NCBI GenBank assembly: GCA_900546075.1
Contig: URBH01000077.1
Span: 1-7,531 of the forward strand
Reading direction: 5' to 3'
DNA length: 7,531 nucleotides
DNA from: an uncultured Eubacteriales bacterium
GTDB lineage: Bacteria > Bacillota > Clostridia > Oscillospirales > Oscillospiraceae
The notes under the pieces are model-generated. The model saw only the letters and a program-made list of their open reading frames with translations. It did not search any database and was not told the DNA's origin. Both the position numbers and the translations under genes were made by a program. This document shows positions 1-5,361 of the stretch, piece after piece (the first letter of the stretch is position 1; the number at the start of each line of letters is the position of its first letter).

Positions 1-12
1 AATCCTGCGGCC

Positions 13-40
13 TAATAAAACGCTTTTAAGCGTTTTATTA
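13..40. repeat. AT-rich perfect hairpin upstream of a terminator
   Basis: Arms TAATAAAACGCTT (13-25) and AAGCGTTTTATTA (28-40) are perfect inverted copies separated by two T. No U-run follows on the + strand (AAAAACTCG), so it is not a classical terminator in that direction, and on the minus strand it is followed by GGCCGC. It lies 24 bases before the real terminator hairpin at 64-90. It may be part of the 3' end of a gene lying left of the window, or the edge of a small repeat. Its role is unknown. Confidence 0.55.
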
Positions 41-63
41 AAAACTCGTATAAGACCTTCCCG

Positions 64-90
64 TCGGCTTTCCGCCGGAAAGCCGATTTT
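64..90 (+). terminator. Rho-independent terminator of an upstream gene outside the window
   Basis: A 10-bp GC-rich stem, TCGGCTTTCC (64-73) against GGAAAGCCGA (77-86), with a GCC loop, is followed at once by TTTT (87-90). No coding region in the first 60 bases is convincing, so the terminated gene lies left of the window. Confidence 0.8.
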
Positions 91-123
91 CTCGACACTA
101 TGCACAAAAAATCCCCTTTTCCC

Positions 124-152
124 TTGCTTTACAGGCGCTTTCAGGTTATAAT
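124..152 (+). promoter_or_regulatory. Sigma-A-type promoter of the nucleotidyltransferase gene
   Basis: A perfect -10 box TATAAT (147-152) is preceded, with a 17-base spacer, by TTGCTT (124-129), a weak -35 that matches TTGACA at its first three positions only. Transcription would start near 158-160, giving a leader of about 65-70 bases that shows no strong structure. Confidence 0.6.
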
Positions 153-226
153 GAACTCGTCCCAATGAAGCAGGCGGCATTTCCCGACTCCACAGCGCCG
201 CCGAAATACAAAAAAGGAGAATTTGA

Positions 227-1153
227 ATGGTACGCAAACCTATTCTCGTCGTCATGGCCGCCGGTATGGGCAGCCGCTACGGCGGACTGAAACAGATCGA
301 CCCTGTGGGAAGTCAGGGCGAAGCGATTCTGGACTATTCCCTTTATGACGCCCACAAAGCCGGTTTCGATACCGCTGTTATCATCATCAAGGAAGCCATC
401 CGCAAGGACTTCATGGAGACCGTCGGCGAGCGGCTGAAAAAATGTCCCATGGAGATCCGCTACGCCTATCAGGAGCTGGACGATATCCCCGCCGGCTACA
501 CCGTCCCGGAGGGACGCACCAAGCCCTGGGGCACCTGCCACGCGGTGCTGTGCGCCCGGGAGGCCATCGGCGACGCCCCCTTCGCGGTCATCAATTCCGA
601 CGACTATTACGGCACCTCCGCCTATCGGGTGATTTACGACGCCCTCTGCCACGCCCAGGATACGGACACCTACGACTACTACATGGTGGGCTACGAGCTG
701 GGCAAGACCGTGACGGATCACGGCAGCGTGGCGCGCGGCATCTGCGTCACCGACGGCAAGGGTCATCTCGCCGGCATTGACGAGCGCACCCGCATTGAAA
801 AGTACCCCGGCGGCATCCACTTCACCGAGGACGGCGAACATTGGGTGGACGTCCCCGCCGACACCACCGTGTCCATGAACCTGTGGGGCTACACCCCCGG
901 CTTCCTGAAGGAGCTGGAAGCCCGTTTCCCGGCCTTCCTGGACAAGGCGCTGGCGGAGAATCCCATCAAGGGCGAATTCTTCCTGCCCCTGGCGGTGTCC
1001 CAGCTGATCGGGGAGAAGAAGGCCACGGTCACGGTGCTGACCTCCCCCGACAAGTGGTACGGCGTGACCTACGCCGCCGACAAGCCCGCGGTAGTAGCCG
1101 CCCTGCGCCGGATGACCGACGAGGGCAAGTACCCCAACGGACTGTGGAAATAA
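227..1153 (+). CDS. Nucleotidyltransferase family protein (NTP_transferase fold)
   Basis: The 308-residue product carries the N-terminal signature of sugar-phosphate nucleotidyltransferases: AAGMGSRYGGLKQ (residues 11-23) matches the GxGxR...K nucleotide-binding loop, with Lys22 in the expected place. WGTCHAV (101-107) matches the second base-contacting loop, and VINSDDYYG (121-129) matches the metal-binding Asp motif, with Asp125 as likely ligand. MNLWGYTP (217-224) and KGEFFLPL (249-256) fit the acceptor-binding part. The family transfers a nucleotidyl group from an NTP to a sugar phosphate or similar acceptor; the acceptor cannot be told here. There is no C-terminal left-handed beta-helix acyltransferase domain and no second enzyme, so it is a compact stand-alone form. 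The start is set by AGGAG at 215-219, seven bases before ATG. It appears monocistronic, with its own promoter and terminator. It could serve cell-envelope or exopolysaccharide precursor synthesis, but no neighbour supports a pathway. Confidence 0.85.
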   Translation: MVRKPILVVMAAGMGSRYGGLKQIDPVGSQGEAILDYSLYDAHKAGFDTAVIIIKEAIRKDFMETVGERLKKCPMEIRYAYQELDDIPAGYTVPEGRTKPWGTCHAVLCAREAIGDAPFAVINSDDYYGTSAYRVIYDALCHAQDTDTYDYYMVGYELGKTVTDHGSVARGICVTDGKGHLAGIDERTRIEKYPGGIHFTEDGEHWVDVPADTTVSMNLWGYTPGFLKELEARFPAFLDKALAENPIKGEFFLPLAVSQLIGEKKATVTVLTSPDKWYGVTYAADKPAVVAALRRMTDEGKYPNGLWK

Positions 1154-1162
1154 CAGAATAGG

Positions 1163-1202
1163 AACAGGCACAGTGGGATAACCTGCTGTGCCTGTTTGAT
1201 TT
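1163..1202 (+). terminator. Likely terminator after the nucleotidyltransferase gene
   Basis: AACAGGCACAG (1163-1173) and CTGTGCCTGTT (1186-1196) are perfect inverted copies forming an 11-bp stem with a 12-base loop, followed by the T-rich TGATTTG. It begins 10 bases after the stop codon. The loop is longer and the T-run less pure than in a textbook terminator. Confidence 0.65.
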
Positions 1203-1212
1203 GACGCAAGCA

Positions 1213-1342
1213 CCCCTTGCCTCGCCCTTTGGGAGAGGTGGCTGAGCGAAGCGAAGACGGAGAGGGGAAACAAGGATGAAAAGCCCTCTCAGTCACCTGC
1301 GGTGACAGCTCTCCCAGAGGGAGAGCCAAGGGGCTGCGCCCC
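1213..1342. repeat. Composite GC-rich palindromic interspersed repeat
   Basis: CCCCTTG (1213-1219) and CAAGGGG (1327-1333) bracket a unit with inverted symmetry throughout. The left half holds CTCGCCC/GGGAGAG around TTT (1221-1237). The right half holds GTCACC/GGTGAC (1292-1306) and an 8-bp stem GCTCTCCC/GGGAGAGC (1308-1326). The inverted copy of the right half resembles the left half at the GGGAGAG and GAGAGGG blocks. A short hairpin GGGGC-TGC-GCCCC (1330-1342) overlaps its right end. No plausible gene is encoded. From memory, near-identical GGGAGAG/CTCTCAGTCACC units recur between genes in Ruminococcaceae genomes; this is recollection and was not checked. Confidence 0.75.
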
Positions 1343-1354
1343 GGCACGAGAAAC

Positions 1355-1380
1355 GGAGCGTATCGGTACCGATACGCTCC
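1355..1380 (-). terminator. Perfect 26-bp palindrome, possible hflKC terminator
   Basis: GGAGCGTATCGGT (1355-1367) is followed without a gap by its exact reverse complement (1368-1380), centred on GGTACC. It lies 58 bases beyond the hflC stop in the direction of hflC transcription. On that strand the hairpin is followed by GTTTCTCG, a weak U-tract. A terminator for the leftward operon is the simplest reading, but such exact symmetry would also suit a protein-binding site. Confidence 0.45.
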
Positions 1381-1438
1381 ATACACTGTTTTACGATCGC
1401 CCATCAAAAGACCGATGTGCGGGTTTTGCAATTCTTTC

Positions 1439-2314
1439 CTACTTTTCCCCCATAAGGATCCTGGCAAGCTCGGAATTGGCGTCCAGAATGACGGTCTTTT
1501 CGTCGCCGTTCAGGCTGGCCTTCAGGGCGTCCAGTGCCAGGGAGAACTCGTAGAAGTCCTTCTTGTCCTGGGTGTCGTAGGCCTCCGCCAGCAGACGCAT
1601 GTACTCCTGCTCCCCCTCGGCCTCCAGCTTGGCGGCGGATGCCTCGGCGTCGGAGACGATGATGTTCACCTGCTTGTCCACATCGTTGCGGATGATGGAG
1701 GCATCATAGTTGCCGTCGGCGGTGTACTTCTCCGCCATCTGGTTCCGCTCGGAGATCATCCGGCCGTAGACCGCGTTCAGGTTGCTTTCCGGCAGGTCGA
1801 AGCGCTTGATCTTCACGTCCTCCACGTGGATGCCGTAGGACTTGGCCGCGGCGTCCACCTTGACGGTGATGTCGTCATAGATGGTGTTGCGCTCGGCGCC
1901 GTCGTTCATGTTGATGATGTCCGCCTGAGCCAGCGTGCCCATGTCGGTTTTCAGGGCGCTGTAGGTGATGGCGTCCAGCCGTTCCTCCGCCTTGGCCGTG
2001 GAGCCGAGCGTCTGGTAGAACAGCTTGGGGTCGGAAATTCTCCACAGAATGTAGCAGTCCACGGTCATATTCTGCTTGTCGGAGGTCAGCACCTCGGAGG
2101 GCGGAATGTCATAGAGCTGGGTGGCGTCGGTGAAATACTTTACGCTGTCCACAAATGGCATCTTGAAGTGCAACCCCGCTTCGCTGGTGGTGTCGATGAT
2201 CTTGGAAAACCGTACCGTGCAGGCATACTCGTCCTCGGCCACGGTAAACACGGAACCGGCGGCCAGAATCACCACCAGCACCAGCAGCACGATCAAAATT
2301 CCCGTTTTCTTCAT
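1439..2314 (-). CDS. hflC: SPFH/band-7 membrane protein HflC
   Basis: The 291-residue product has an N-terminal membrane segment (about residues 5-25), followed by an SPFH/PHB domain with EAGLHFKMPFVDSV (45-58) and WRISDP (91-96). GRMISERNQMAEKYTADG (184-201) matches the conserved HflC stretch where the SPFH domain passes into a helical region. AEGEQEYMRLLAEAYDTQ (232-249) and DFYEFSLALDAL (253-264) match the HflC C-terminal part. In Escherichia coli HflC pairs with HflK in a large ring around the membrane protease FtsH and modulates it; the same role here is inferred. Its start overlaps the hflK stop by 4 bases (2311-2314), and AAGGAGG (2324-2330) lies nine bases before the ATG, so translation is probably coupled. 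The stop is TAG. No ftsH lies in the window. Confidence 0.93.
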   Translation of the reverse strand: MKKTGILIVLLVLVVILAAGSVFTVAEDEYACTVRFSKIIDTTSEAGLHFKMPFVDSVKYFTDATQLYDIPPSEVLTSDKQNMTVDCYILWRISDPKLFYQTLGSTAKAEERLDAITYSALKTDMGTLAQADIINMNDGAERNTIYDDITVKVDAAAKSYGIHVEDVKIKRFDLPESNLNAVYGRMISERNQMAEKYTADGNYDASIIRNDVDKQVNIIVSDAEASAAKLEAEGEQEYMRLLAEAYDTQDKKDFYEFSLALDALKASLNGDEKTVILDANSELARILMGEK

Positions 2315-3318
2315 TTTGTGTTACCTCCTTCGGTTCCCGCCAGGGATTCCAGCGGCAGGAGCATCTGGACATCGCCGCCCTGGGCGCCGGTGTTGATGTA
2401 GAGCTTCACCCCGGGCAGCACCTGGGAAATGGTCTCGTAATACATTCTCGTGCGGGTAATGGCGGGATTCTGGGCATACTCGGAATACATGGCCTCAAAC
2501 ATGGCCACCTTCTCAACGGCTTCGTTGATGCGCTTCTGTTTCAGGTATTCCGCGTTCTGGGTCAGCTTGTCGGCCTGGGCCTGTGCCTGGGGCAGCTGGG
2601 CGTTCTGGTAGGCCTTGGCGTCGTTGATGACCGTCTCCGCCTGCTGCTTGGCGGTCTCCACGGCCTTGAAGGCCTCTATGACCTCCTGGGTGGGCGGCTC
2701 GGCGTCCTGAATCTTTACGTCCACCAGCGTCAGGCCGATGTCGTATTCCTTCAGAATCTCCGTGACCAGCTCCTTGACCTGCATCTGAATCCCCTCCTTG
2801 CCGTCGGTGAGCACGGCGTCCACGCTGGAGGAGCCCACCACGTTGCGGATCTGGCTCTGAATCAGATTGCGCAGGATCAGCTCCGGCTTGTTGGAGGAAT
2901 ACAGGTACTGCACCGGGTCGGAAATCTTGTACTCCACGAAGAAATCCACGTTGACGATGTTGTAGTCGCCGGTGATCATGGTGCTTTCGCTGTCGTTGAC
3001 CTCGTAGCTGTTTCCGCTGCTGGAATAGCCCAGCTCAATTTTCTGGTAGACGTTCACGTCCACCTTCTCCACTTTCTGGATACCCAGGGGGAGCTTGAAG
3101 TGGACGCCCGCCTCGGTGACGTCCGTGACCTTGCCGAAGGTCGTGACCACCGCCTGCTGCTTGTCATCCACGGTGTAGAAGCAAGTCAGCGCGACGGCCA
3201 GCACCAGCAGCGCCGCTATAACGGCAATCACGGTGCGTCCGGCTCGCTTAAAGTCCGGCTTTTTCTTTGGCCTTGTATTCTGGCCGCCCGGCCAGCTGTA
3301 GGTTCCGTTTTCATCCAT
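2311..3318 (-). CDS. hflK: SPFH/band-7 membrane protein HflK
   Basis: The 335-residue product has a short proline- and lysine-rich cytoplasmic N-terminus, one membrane helix (about 28-48), and an SPFH domain. The domain includes DDKQQAVVTTFGKV (51-64), TEAGVHFKLPLGIQKV (68-83), VDFFVEYKISDP (124-135) and DVKIQDAEPPTQEVIEAF (200-217); the PP-x-E-V-x-x-AF pattern is typical of HflK. An Ala/Gln-rich probable coiled coil follows (about 218-280), including QLPQAQAQADKL (241-252). HflK partners HflC in an oligomeric membrane assembly that regulates FtsH in well-studied bacteria. The start is set by AAGGAG, which overlaps the stop codon of the preceding gene; the gap between the two genes is 15 bases. 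It is the second gene of a three-gene leftward operon. The N-terminus is shorter and less glycine-rich than in proteobacterial HflK. Confidence 0.93.
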   Translation of the reverse strand: MDENGTYSWPGGQNTRPKKKPDFKRAGRTVIAVIAALLVLAVALTCFYTVDDKQQAVVTTFGKVTDVTEAGVHFKLPLGIQKVEKVDVNVYQKIELGYSSSGNSYEVNDSESTMITGDYNIVNVDFFVEYKISDPVQYLYSSNKPELILRNLIQSQIRNVVGSSSVDAVLTDGKEGIQMQVKELVTEILKEYDIGLTLVDVKIQDAEPPTQEVIEAFKAVETAKQQAETVINDAKAYQNAQLPQAQAQADKLTQNAEYLKQKRINEAVEKVAMFEAMYSEYAQNPAITRTRMYYETISQVLPGVKLYINTGAQGGDVQMLLPLESLAGTEGGNTK

Positions 3319-3333
3319 TGCTTTATTCTCCTT

Positions 3334-3888
3334 TTAAATTGATAGTTCCGACAGCATCTGCTCCGCCTGGGCTTTCAGCCGGCCGGCCAGCCAGGCGGTG
3401 AGCATCACCTTTAACACTTTTTCCAGCTTCTCTCCGGCGCCGGGAATCGGCTCGCGGTAGCCCGCCGTCACCTCTTTCAGGGCGGCGTCCCAGATATCCT
3501 TGTCCCCTAAGTCCTGCGCCCGGCCTGCCAGACGGACGAAGTAGAAATACAAAAGGGTATCGTCAATCAGATCGTCGCTTTCGTCGGTCAGGTCGCCGTT
3601 GATGTAGGAGATCAGCTGGCAGCTCTGCTCCAGCGTCAGCGCGCCCTTGAGCAGATTGATATTCAGGATGCGGCAGACCTGCTCCATATCGTACCGCTTG
3701 CCCCGGGGCGGCTGAAGGTAGCCCCGCTTGACCCAGTTCTGGACGGTGTAAGGCTCCAATCCGGCAATATTGGACACCTGACTGAGGGTCAGCCCGCCTG
3801 CCAGAAAAAGCGCCCCAAACACGCTGTCCACCCGGTCGGCGTCCTCCCGCTGCCCCGGAAGGGTCGTGCCGGGAATTGTCCACTGCAT
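3334..3888 (-). CDS. DUF1836 domain protein, MerR-like DNA-binding regulator
   Basis: The 184-residue protein holds a helix-turn-helix of MerR-like type: LTLSQVSNIAGLEPYTVQNW (33-52) followed by VKRGYLQPPRGKRYDMEQV (53-71), then a helical section NINLLKGALTLEQ (76-88). With the acidic LTDESDDLIDDTLL stretch (100-113) this matches the DUF1836 family of Firmicutes, which I know only as putative transcription factors. The C-terminal part is helical and could dimerise or sense a signal; no ligand site is evident. The start at 3888 is chosen because GAGGAGG lies eight bases upstream. The frame is open to an ATG at 3927, but that codon has no ribosome binding site and lies within the promoter, upstream of the expected transcript start. 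It is first in an operon with hflK and hflC, suggesting that it may control it. Confidence 0.82.
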   Translation of the reverse strand: MQWTIPGTTLPGQREDADRVDSVFGALFLAGGLTLSQVSNIAGLEPYTVQNWVKRGYLQPPRGKRYDMEQVCRILNINLLKGALTLEQSCQLISYINGDLTDESDDLIDDTLLYFYFVRLAGRAQDLGDKDIWDAALKEVTAGYREPIPGAGEKLEKVLKVMLTAWLAGRLKAQAEQMLSELSI

Positions 3889-3917
3889 GATGTTTTCCTC
3901 CTCTCTTCCGTTCTTTG

Positions 3918-3946
3918 ATTGTATCATATGGTCATTTGATTGTCAA
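3918..3946 (-). promoter_or_regulatory. Near-consensus sigma-A promoter of the DUF1836-hflK-hflC operon
   Basis: Read on the minus strand, TTGACA (3946-3941) and TACAAT (3923-3918) are separated by exactly 17 bases: a perfect -35 and a -10 with one mismatch. Transcription would start near 3911, about 22 bases before the chosen ATG, leaving just room for the ribosome binding site. The spacer is not the 19-20 bases typical of promoters activated by MerR proteins, so repression is more likely than MerR-type activation if the product regulates itself. Confidence 0.85.
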
Positions 3947-3992
3947 TAGTGTTCTTTAGATTATTTTATGAAAACAATCTGTCTTTTCCGGG

Positions 3993-4005
3993 GAGAAAAT
4001 TTCTC
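3993..4005. promoter_or_regulatory. Short dyad abutting the infC promoter -35
   Basis: GAGAAA (3993-3998) and TTTCTC (4000-4005) are inverted copies around one A and end directly against the TTGACA box of the infC promoter. The site is short and AT-rich; it could be an operator or chance. Confidence 0.2.
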
Positions 4006-4034
4006 TTGACAACCGCCCTGAACCATGCTAGAAT
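4006..4034 (+). promoter_or_regulatory. Strong sigma-A promoter of infC-rpmI-rplT
   Basis: TTGACA (4006-4011), a 17-base spacer, and TAGAAT (4029-4034) with an extended -10 TG dinucleotide (4026-4027) make a near-ideal promoter, as expected for a ribosomal-protein operon. The transcript would start near 4041, leaving a leader of about 138 bases before the infC start. Confidence 0.88.
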
Positions 4035-4040
4035 ATCCGG

Positions 4041-4178
4041 GTGATAAAGAAGGCTGAACATCCGCCTCACCGTCAGCAGACGCGAAACGGTTCATATTCC
4101 ACTTTTCCCGCGAGGGGCAGGTGGGGTTGGTGCGGGTGCTTTGGCATCCGCTTTTTGTTGTTAATGGAGGTGCTTACC
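4041..4178 (+). ncRNA. infC operon leader, L20-leader-type attenuator
   Basis: The leader ends in a terminator hairpin (4132-4151). An alternative fold is visible: CATCCGC (4059-4065) is identical to the terminator's 3' arm (4145-4151) and can pair with its 5' arm GCGGGTG (4132-4138, one G-U). The adjacent CCTCACC (4065-4071) can pair with GGTGGGG (4120-4126, one G-U), so a long antiterminator would prevent the terminator. In Bacillus subtilis the leader of this operon is bound by L20, whose excess causes premature termination (Rfam family L20_leader). The position, size, gene order and mutually exclusive helices fit that class; I could not score it against the covariance model. Confidence 0.75.
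4132..4162 (+). terminator. Attenuator terminator hairpin in the infC leader
   Basis: GCGGGTGC (4132-4139) pairs with GGCATCCGC (4143-4151) to form an 8-bp stem with a TTTG loop and one G-U pair, followed by TTTTTGTTGTT (4152-4162). The U-run ends just before the infC ribosome binding site (4166-4171), so termination here would silence the whole operon. Confidence 0.8.
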
Positions 4179-4181
4179 ATC
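4166..4181 (+). promoter_or_regulatory. Ribosome binding site and AUC start codon of infC
   Basis: GGAGGT (4166-4171) is followed after seven bases by ATC (4179-4181) in the infC frame. The only nearby in-frame ATG (4164) overlaps this Shine-Dalgarno sequence and is itself preceded by the terminator U-tract, with no ribosome binding site. Placing the start at ATC gives a 172-residue IF3 of normal length beginning (M)AKLDHQLNEEIRDKEIR. Non-AUG starts, AUU in many bacteria, are an established part of IF3 self-control. Confidence 0.75.
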
Positions 4182-4697
4182 GCAAAATTAGATCATCAGC
4201 TCAACGAGGAAATCCGGGACAAGGAGATCCGGCTTATCGGCGCCGACGGCGCGCAGCTGGGGATTATGTCCTCCGCTCAGGCCAATGCCATGGCAGAAGA
4301 ACAGGGCATGGACTTAGTGAAGATCTCTCCCAACGCGACCCCTCCCGTCTGTAAGATCATGGACTATTCCAAATTCTGCTTCGATCAGAAGAAGCGGGAG
4401 AAGGAAGCCAAGAAGAACCAGCGGGTCGTGGAGATCAAGGAAATCCGCATGAGTCCCAGCATCGACACCAACGACTTCAACACCAAGGTCAAGGCCGCTC
4501 AGAAATTCCTGAACGACGGCAACCGCGTCAAGGTCAGCGTCCGCTTCCGCGGCCGTGAAATGGCGCACACCAACCTGGGCGAGAAGCTGCTGATGGACTT
4601 CGCCGCGAGCTGCTCTGAAATTGCCGGCATGGAGAAAAACCCCAAGCTGGAAGGCCGCTTTATGGCAATGTTCCTGACCCCCAAGAACAGCAAATAA
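4179..4697 (+). CDS. infC: Translation initiation factor IF-3
   Basis: The 172-residue product is a full-length IF3. The N-terminal domain contains NEEIRDKEIRLIGADGAQLG (9-28). The family signature KIMDYSKFCFDQKK lies at the end of this domain. A lysine-rich linker helix follows, and then the C-terminal domain with EIRMSPSIDTNDFNTK and VKVSVRFRGREMAHTNLG. IF3 binds the 30S subunit, keeps it free of 50S, and checks start codon and initiator tRNA pairing. The frame stays open upstream to a GTG at 4041, but that codon is at the transcript start and the intervening peptide looks unnatural (Arg-, Trp- and Cys-rich), so it is leader RNA. The chosen start is ATC at 4179. IF3 rejects non-canonical starts, so excess IF3 would lower its own synthesis. 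Transcription is probably controlled by the leader attenuator. rpmI follows after 41 bases. Confidence 0.95.
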   Translation: MAKLDHQLNEEIRDKEIRLIGADGAQLGIMSSAQANAMAEEQGMDLVKISPNATPPVCKIMDYSKFCFDQKKREKEAKKNQRVVEIKEIRMSPSIDTNDFNTKVKAAQKFLNDGNRVKVSVRFRGREMAHTNLGEKLLMDFAASCSEIAGMEKNPKLEGRFMAMFLTPKNSK

Positions 4698-4738
4698 CGC
4701 AACCACGATATACTAGATTACGGAAGGAGAACCTACCT

Positions 4739-4936
4739 ATGCCCAAGCTGAAAACCCACAGCGGTGCGAAGAAGAGATTCAACCTGACCAAGACCGGTAA
4801 GGTGAAAAGAGCCCGCGCTTACAAGAGCCACATTCTGACCAAGAAGACTACCAAGCGTACCCGCCATCTGCGTGCGACCGCTTATGCCGATATGACCAAT
4901 GTGGACGCAATCAAGAAAATGATTCCCTACAAGTAA
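4739..4936 (+). CDS. rpmI: 50S ribosomal protein L35
   Basis: This 65-residue, very basic protein has the standard L35 beginning MPKLKTHSGAKKRF, the internal TKTGKVKRARAYKSHIL (17-33) and TKRTRHLR (38-45). Length and sequence are typical and nothing is missing. L35 is a late-assembling protein of the large subunit. The start is supported by AAGGAG a few bases upstream. It is the middle gene of infC-rpmI-rplT, with only 22 bases to rplT, and no separate promoter is evident, so it should respond to the leader attenuator. Confidence 0.98.
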   Translation: MPKLKTHSGAKKRFNLTKTGKVKRARAYKSHILTKKTTKRTRHLRATAYADMTNVDAIKKMIPYK

Positions 4937-4958
4937 GGCAGAAGGAGGATACTGAGAA

Positions 4959-5315
4959 ATGGCTAGAGTAAAAGGCGCGATGATGACGCGCAAGAGAAGA
5001 AACGCTACCCTGAAGCTGGCAAAGGGCTACTGGGGCTCCAAGTCCAAGCATTTCAAGATGGCCAAGCAGCAGGTCATGAAGTCCGGTAACTACGCTTTTG
5101 CCGGCCGCAAGCAGAAGAAGCGTGACTACCGCCGCCTGTGGATCACCCGGATCAGCGCTGCTGTCGCTCCCTACGGCATGAACTACTCCACCTTCATGAA
5201 CGGTGTGAAGAAGGCCGGTATTGAGATGAACCGCAAGAGCCTGTCCGAGATGGCGATTCAGGACAACGCCGCGTTTGCCGCCGTTGTAGATAAGGCCAAG
5301 GCCGCTCTGAACTGA
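4959..5315 (+). CDS. rplT: 50S ribosomal protein L20
   Basis: This 118-residue basic protein starts MARVKGAMMTRKRRNATLKL and has the conserved KGYWGSKSKHFKMAKQQVMK, FAGRKQKKRDYRRLWITRI and NYSTFMNGVKKAGIEMNRK blocks of L20, with the usual length. L20 binds 23S rRNA early in large-subunit assembly. Free L20 is the established repressor of this operon; in Firmicutes it acts through the leader RNA and premature termination, consistent with the attenuator at 4041-4178. GGAGG (4944-4948) lies ten bases before ATG. It is last in the operon and is followed within six bases of its stop by a strong terminator. Confidence 0.98.
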   Translation: MARVKGAMMTRKRRNATLKLAKGYWGSKSKHFKMAKQQVMKSGNYAFAGRKQKKRDYRRLWITRISAAVAPYGMNYSTFMNGVKKAGIEMNRKSLSEMAIQDNAAFAAVVDKAKAALN

Positions 5316-5319
5316 GTAT

Positions 5320-5351
5320 AAAAGCCCGCTTCTTGATGAAGCGGGCTTTTT
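5320..5351. terminator. Bidirectional terminator between rplT and the lipoprotein gene
   Basis: AAAGCCCGCTTC (5321-5332) and GAAGCGGGCTTT (5338-5349) form a perfect 12-bp stem with a TTGAT loop. T-runs follow on the + strand (ending at 5351), and the A-rich left flank gives a T-rich tail on the minus strand. The hairpin sits between convergent genes and probably serves both. Confidence 0.93.
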
Positions 5352-5361
5352 ACGATCGTGC

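Noticed and set aside
146..1273. Long minus-strand open frame (375 codons) across the nucleotidyltransferase gene
   Set aside because: It mirrors a gene with clear motifs; its predicted protein is His-, Gly- and Val-rich, as expected from the antisense of GC-rich codons, and it has no ribosome binding site or family motif.
1213..1342. CRISPR array or tRNA-like structure in the palindromic region
   Set aside because: There are no regularly spaced direct repeats and no cloverleaf; the symmetry is inverted and nested, as in an interspersed palindromic repeat.
1302..1553. Plus-strand open frame of 83 codons spanning the repeat and the 3' end of hflC
   Set aside because: It begins inside the interspersed repeat, crosses the 26-bp palindrome and overlaps hflC antisense; there is no ribosome binding site.
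1415..2401. Plus-strand open frame of 328 codons over hflC
   Set aside because: Antisense shadow of hflC, low-complexity and rich in Val, His and Gly; the minus-strand product is unmistakably HflC.
4041..4178. N-terminal extension of IF3 from the GTG at 4041 or the ATG at 4164
   Set aside because: The GTG lies at the expected transcription start and has no leader; the extension crosses the terminator hairpin and reads as an unnatural Trp/Arg/Cys-rich peptide. The ATG at 4164 has no upstream Shine-Dalgarno.
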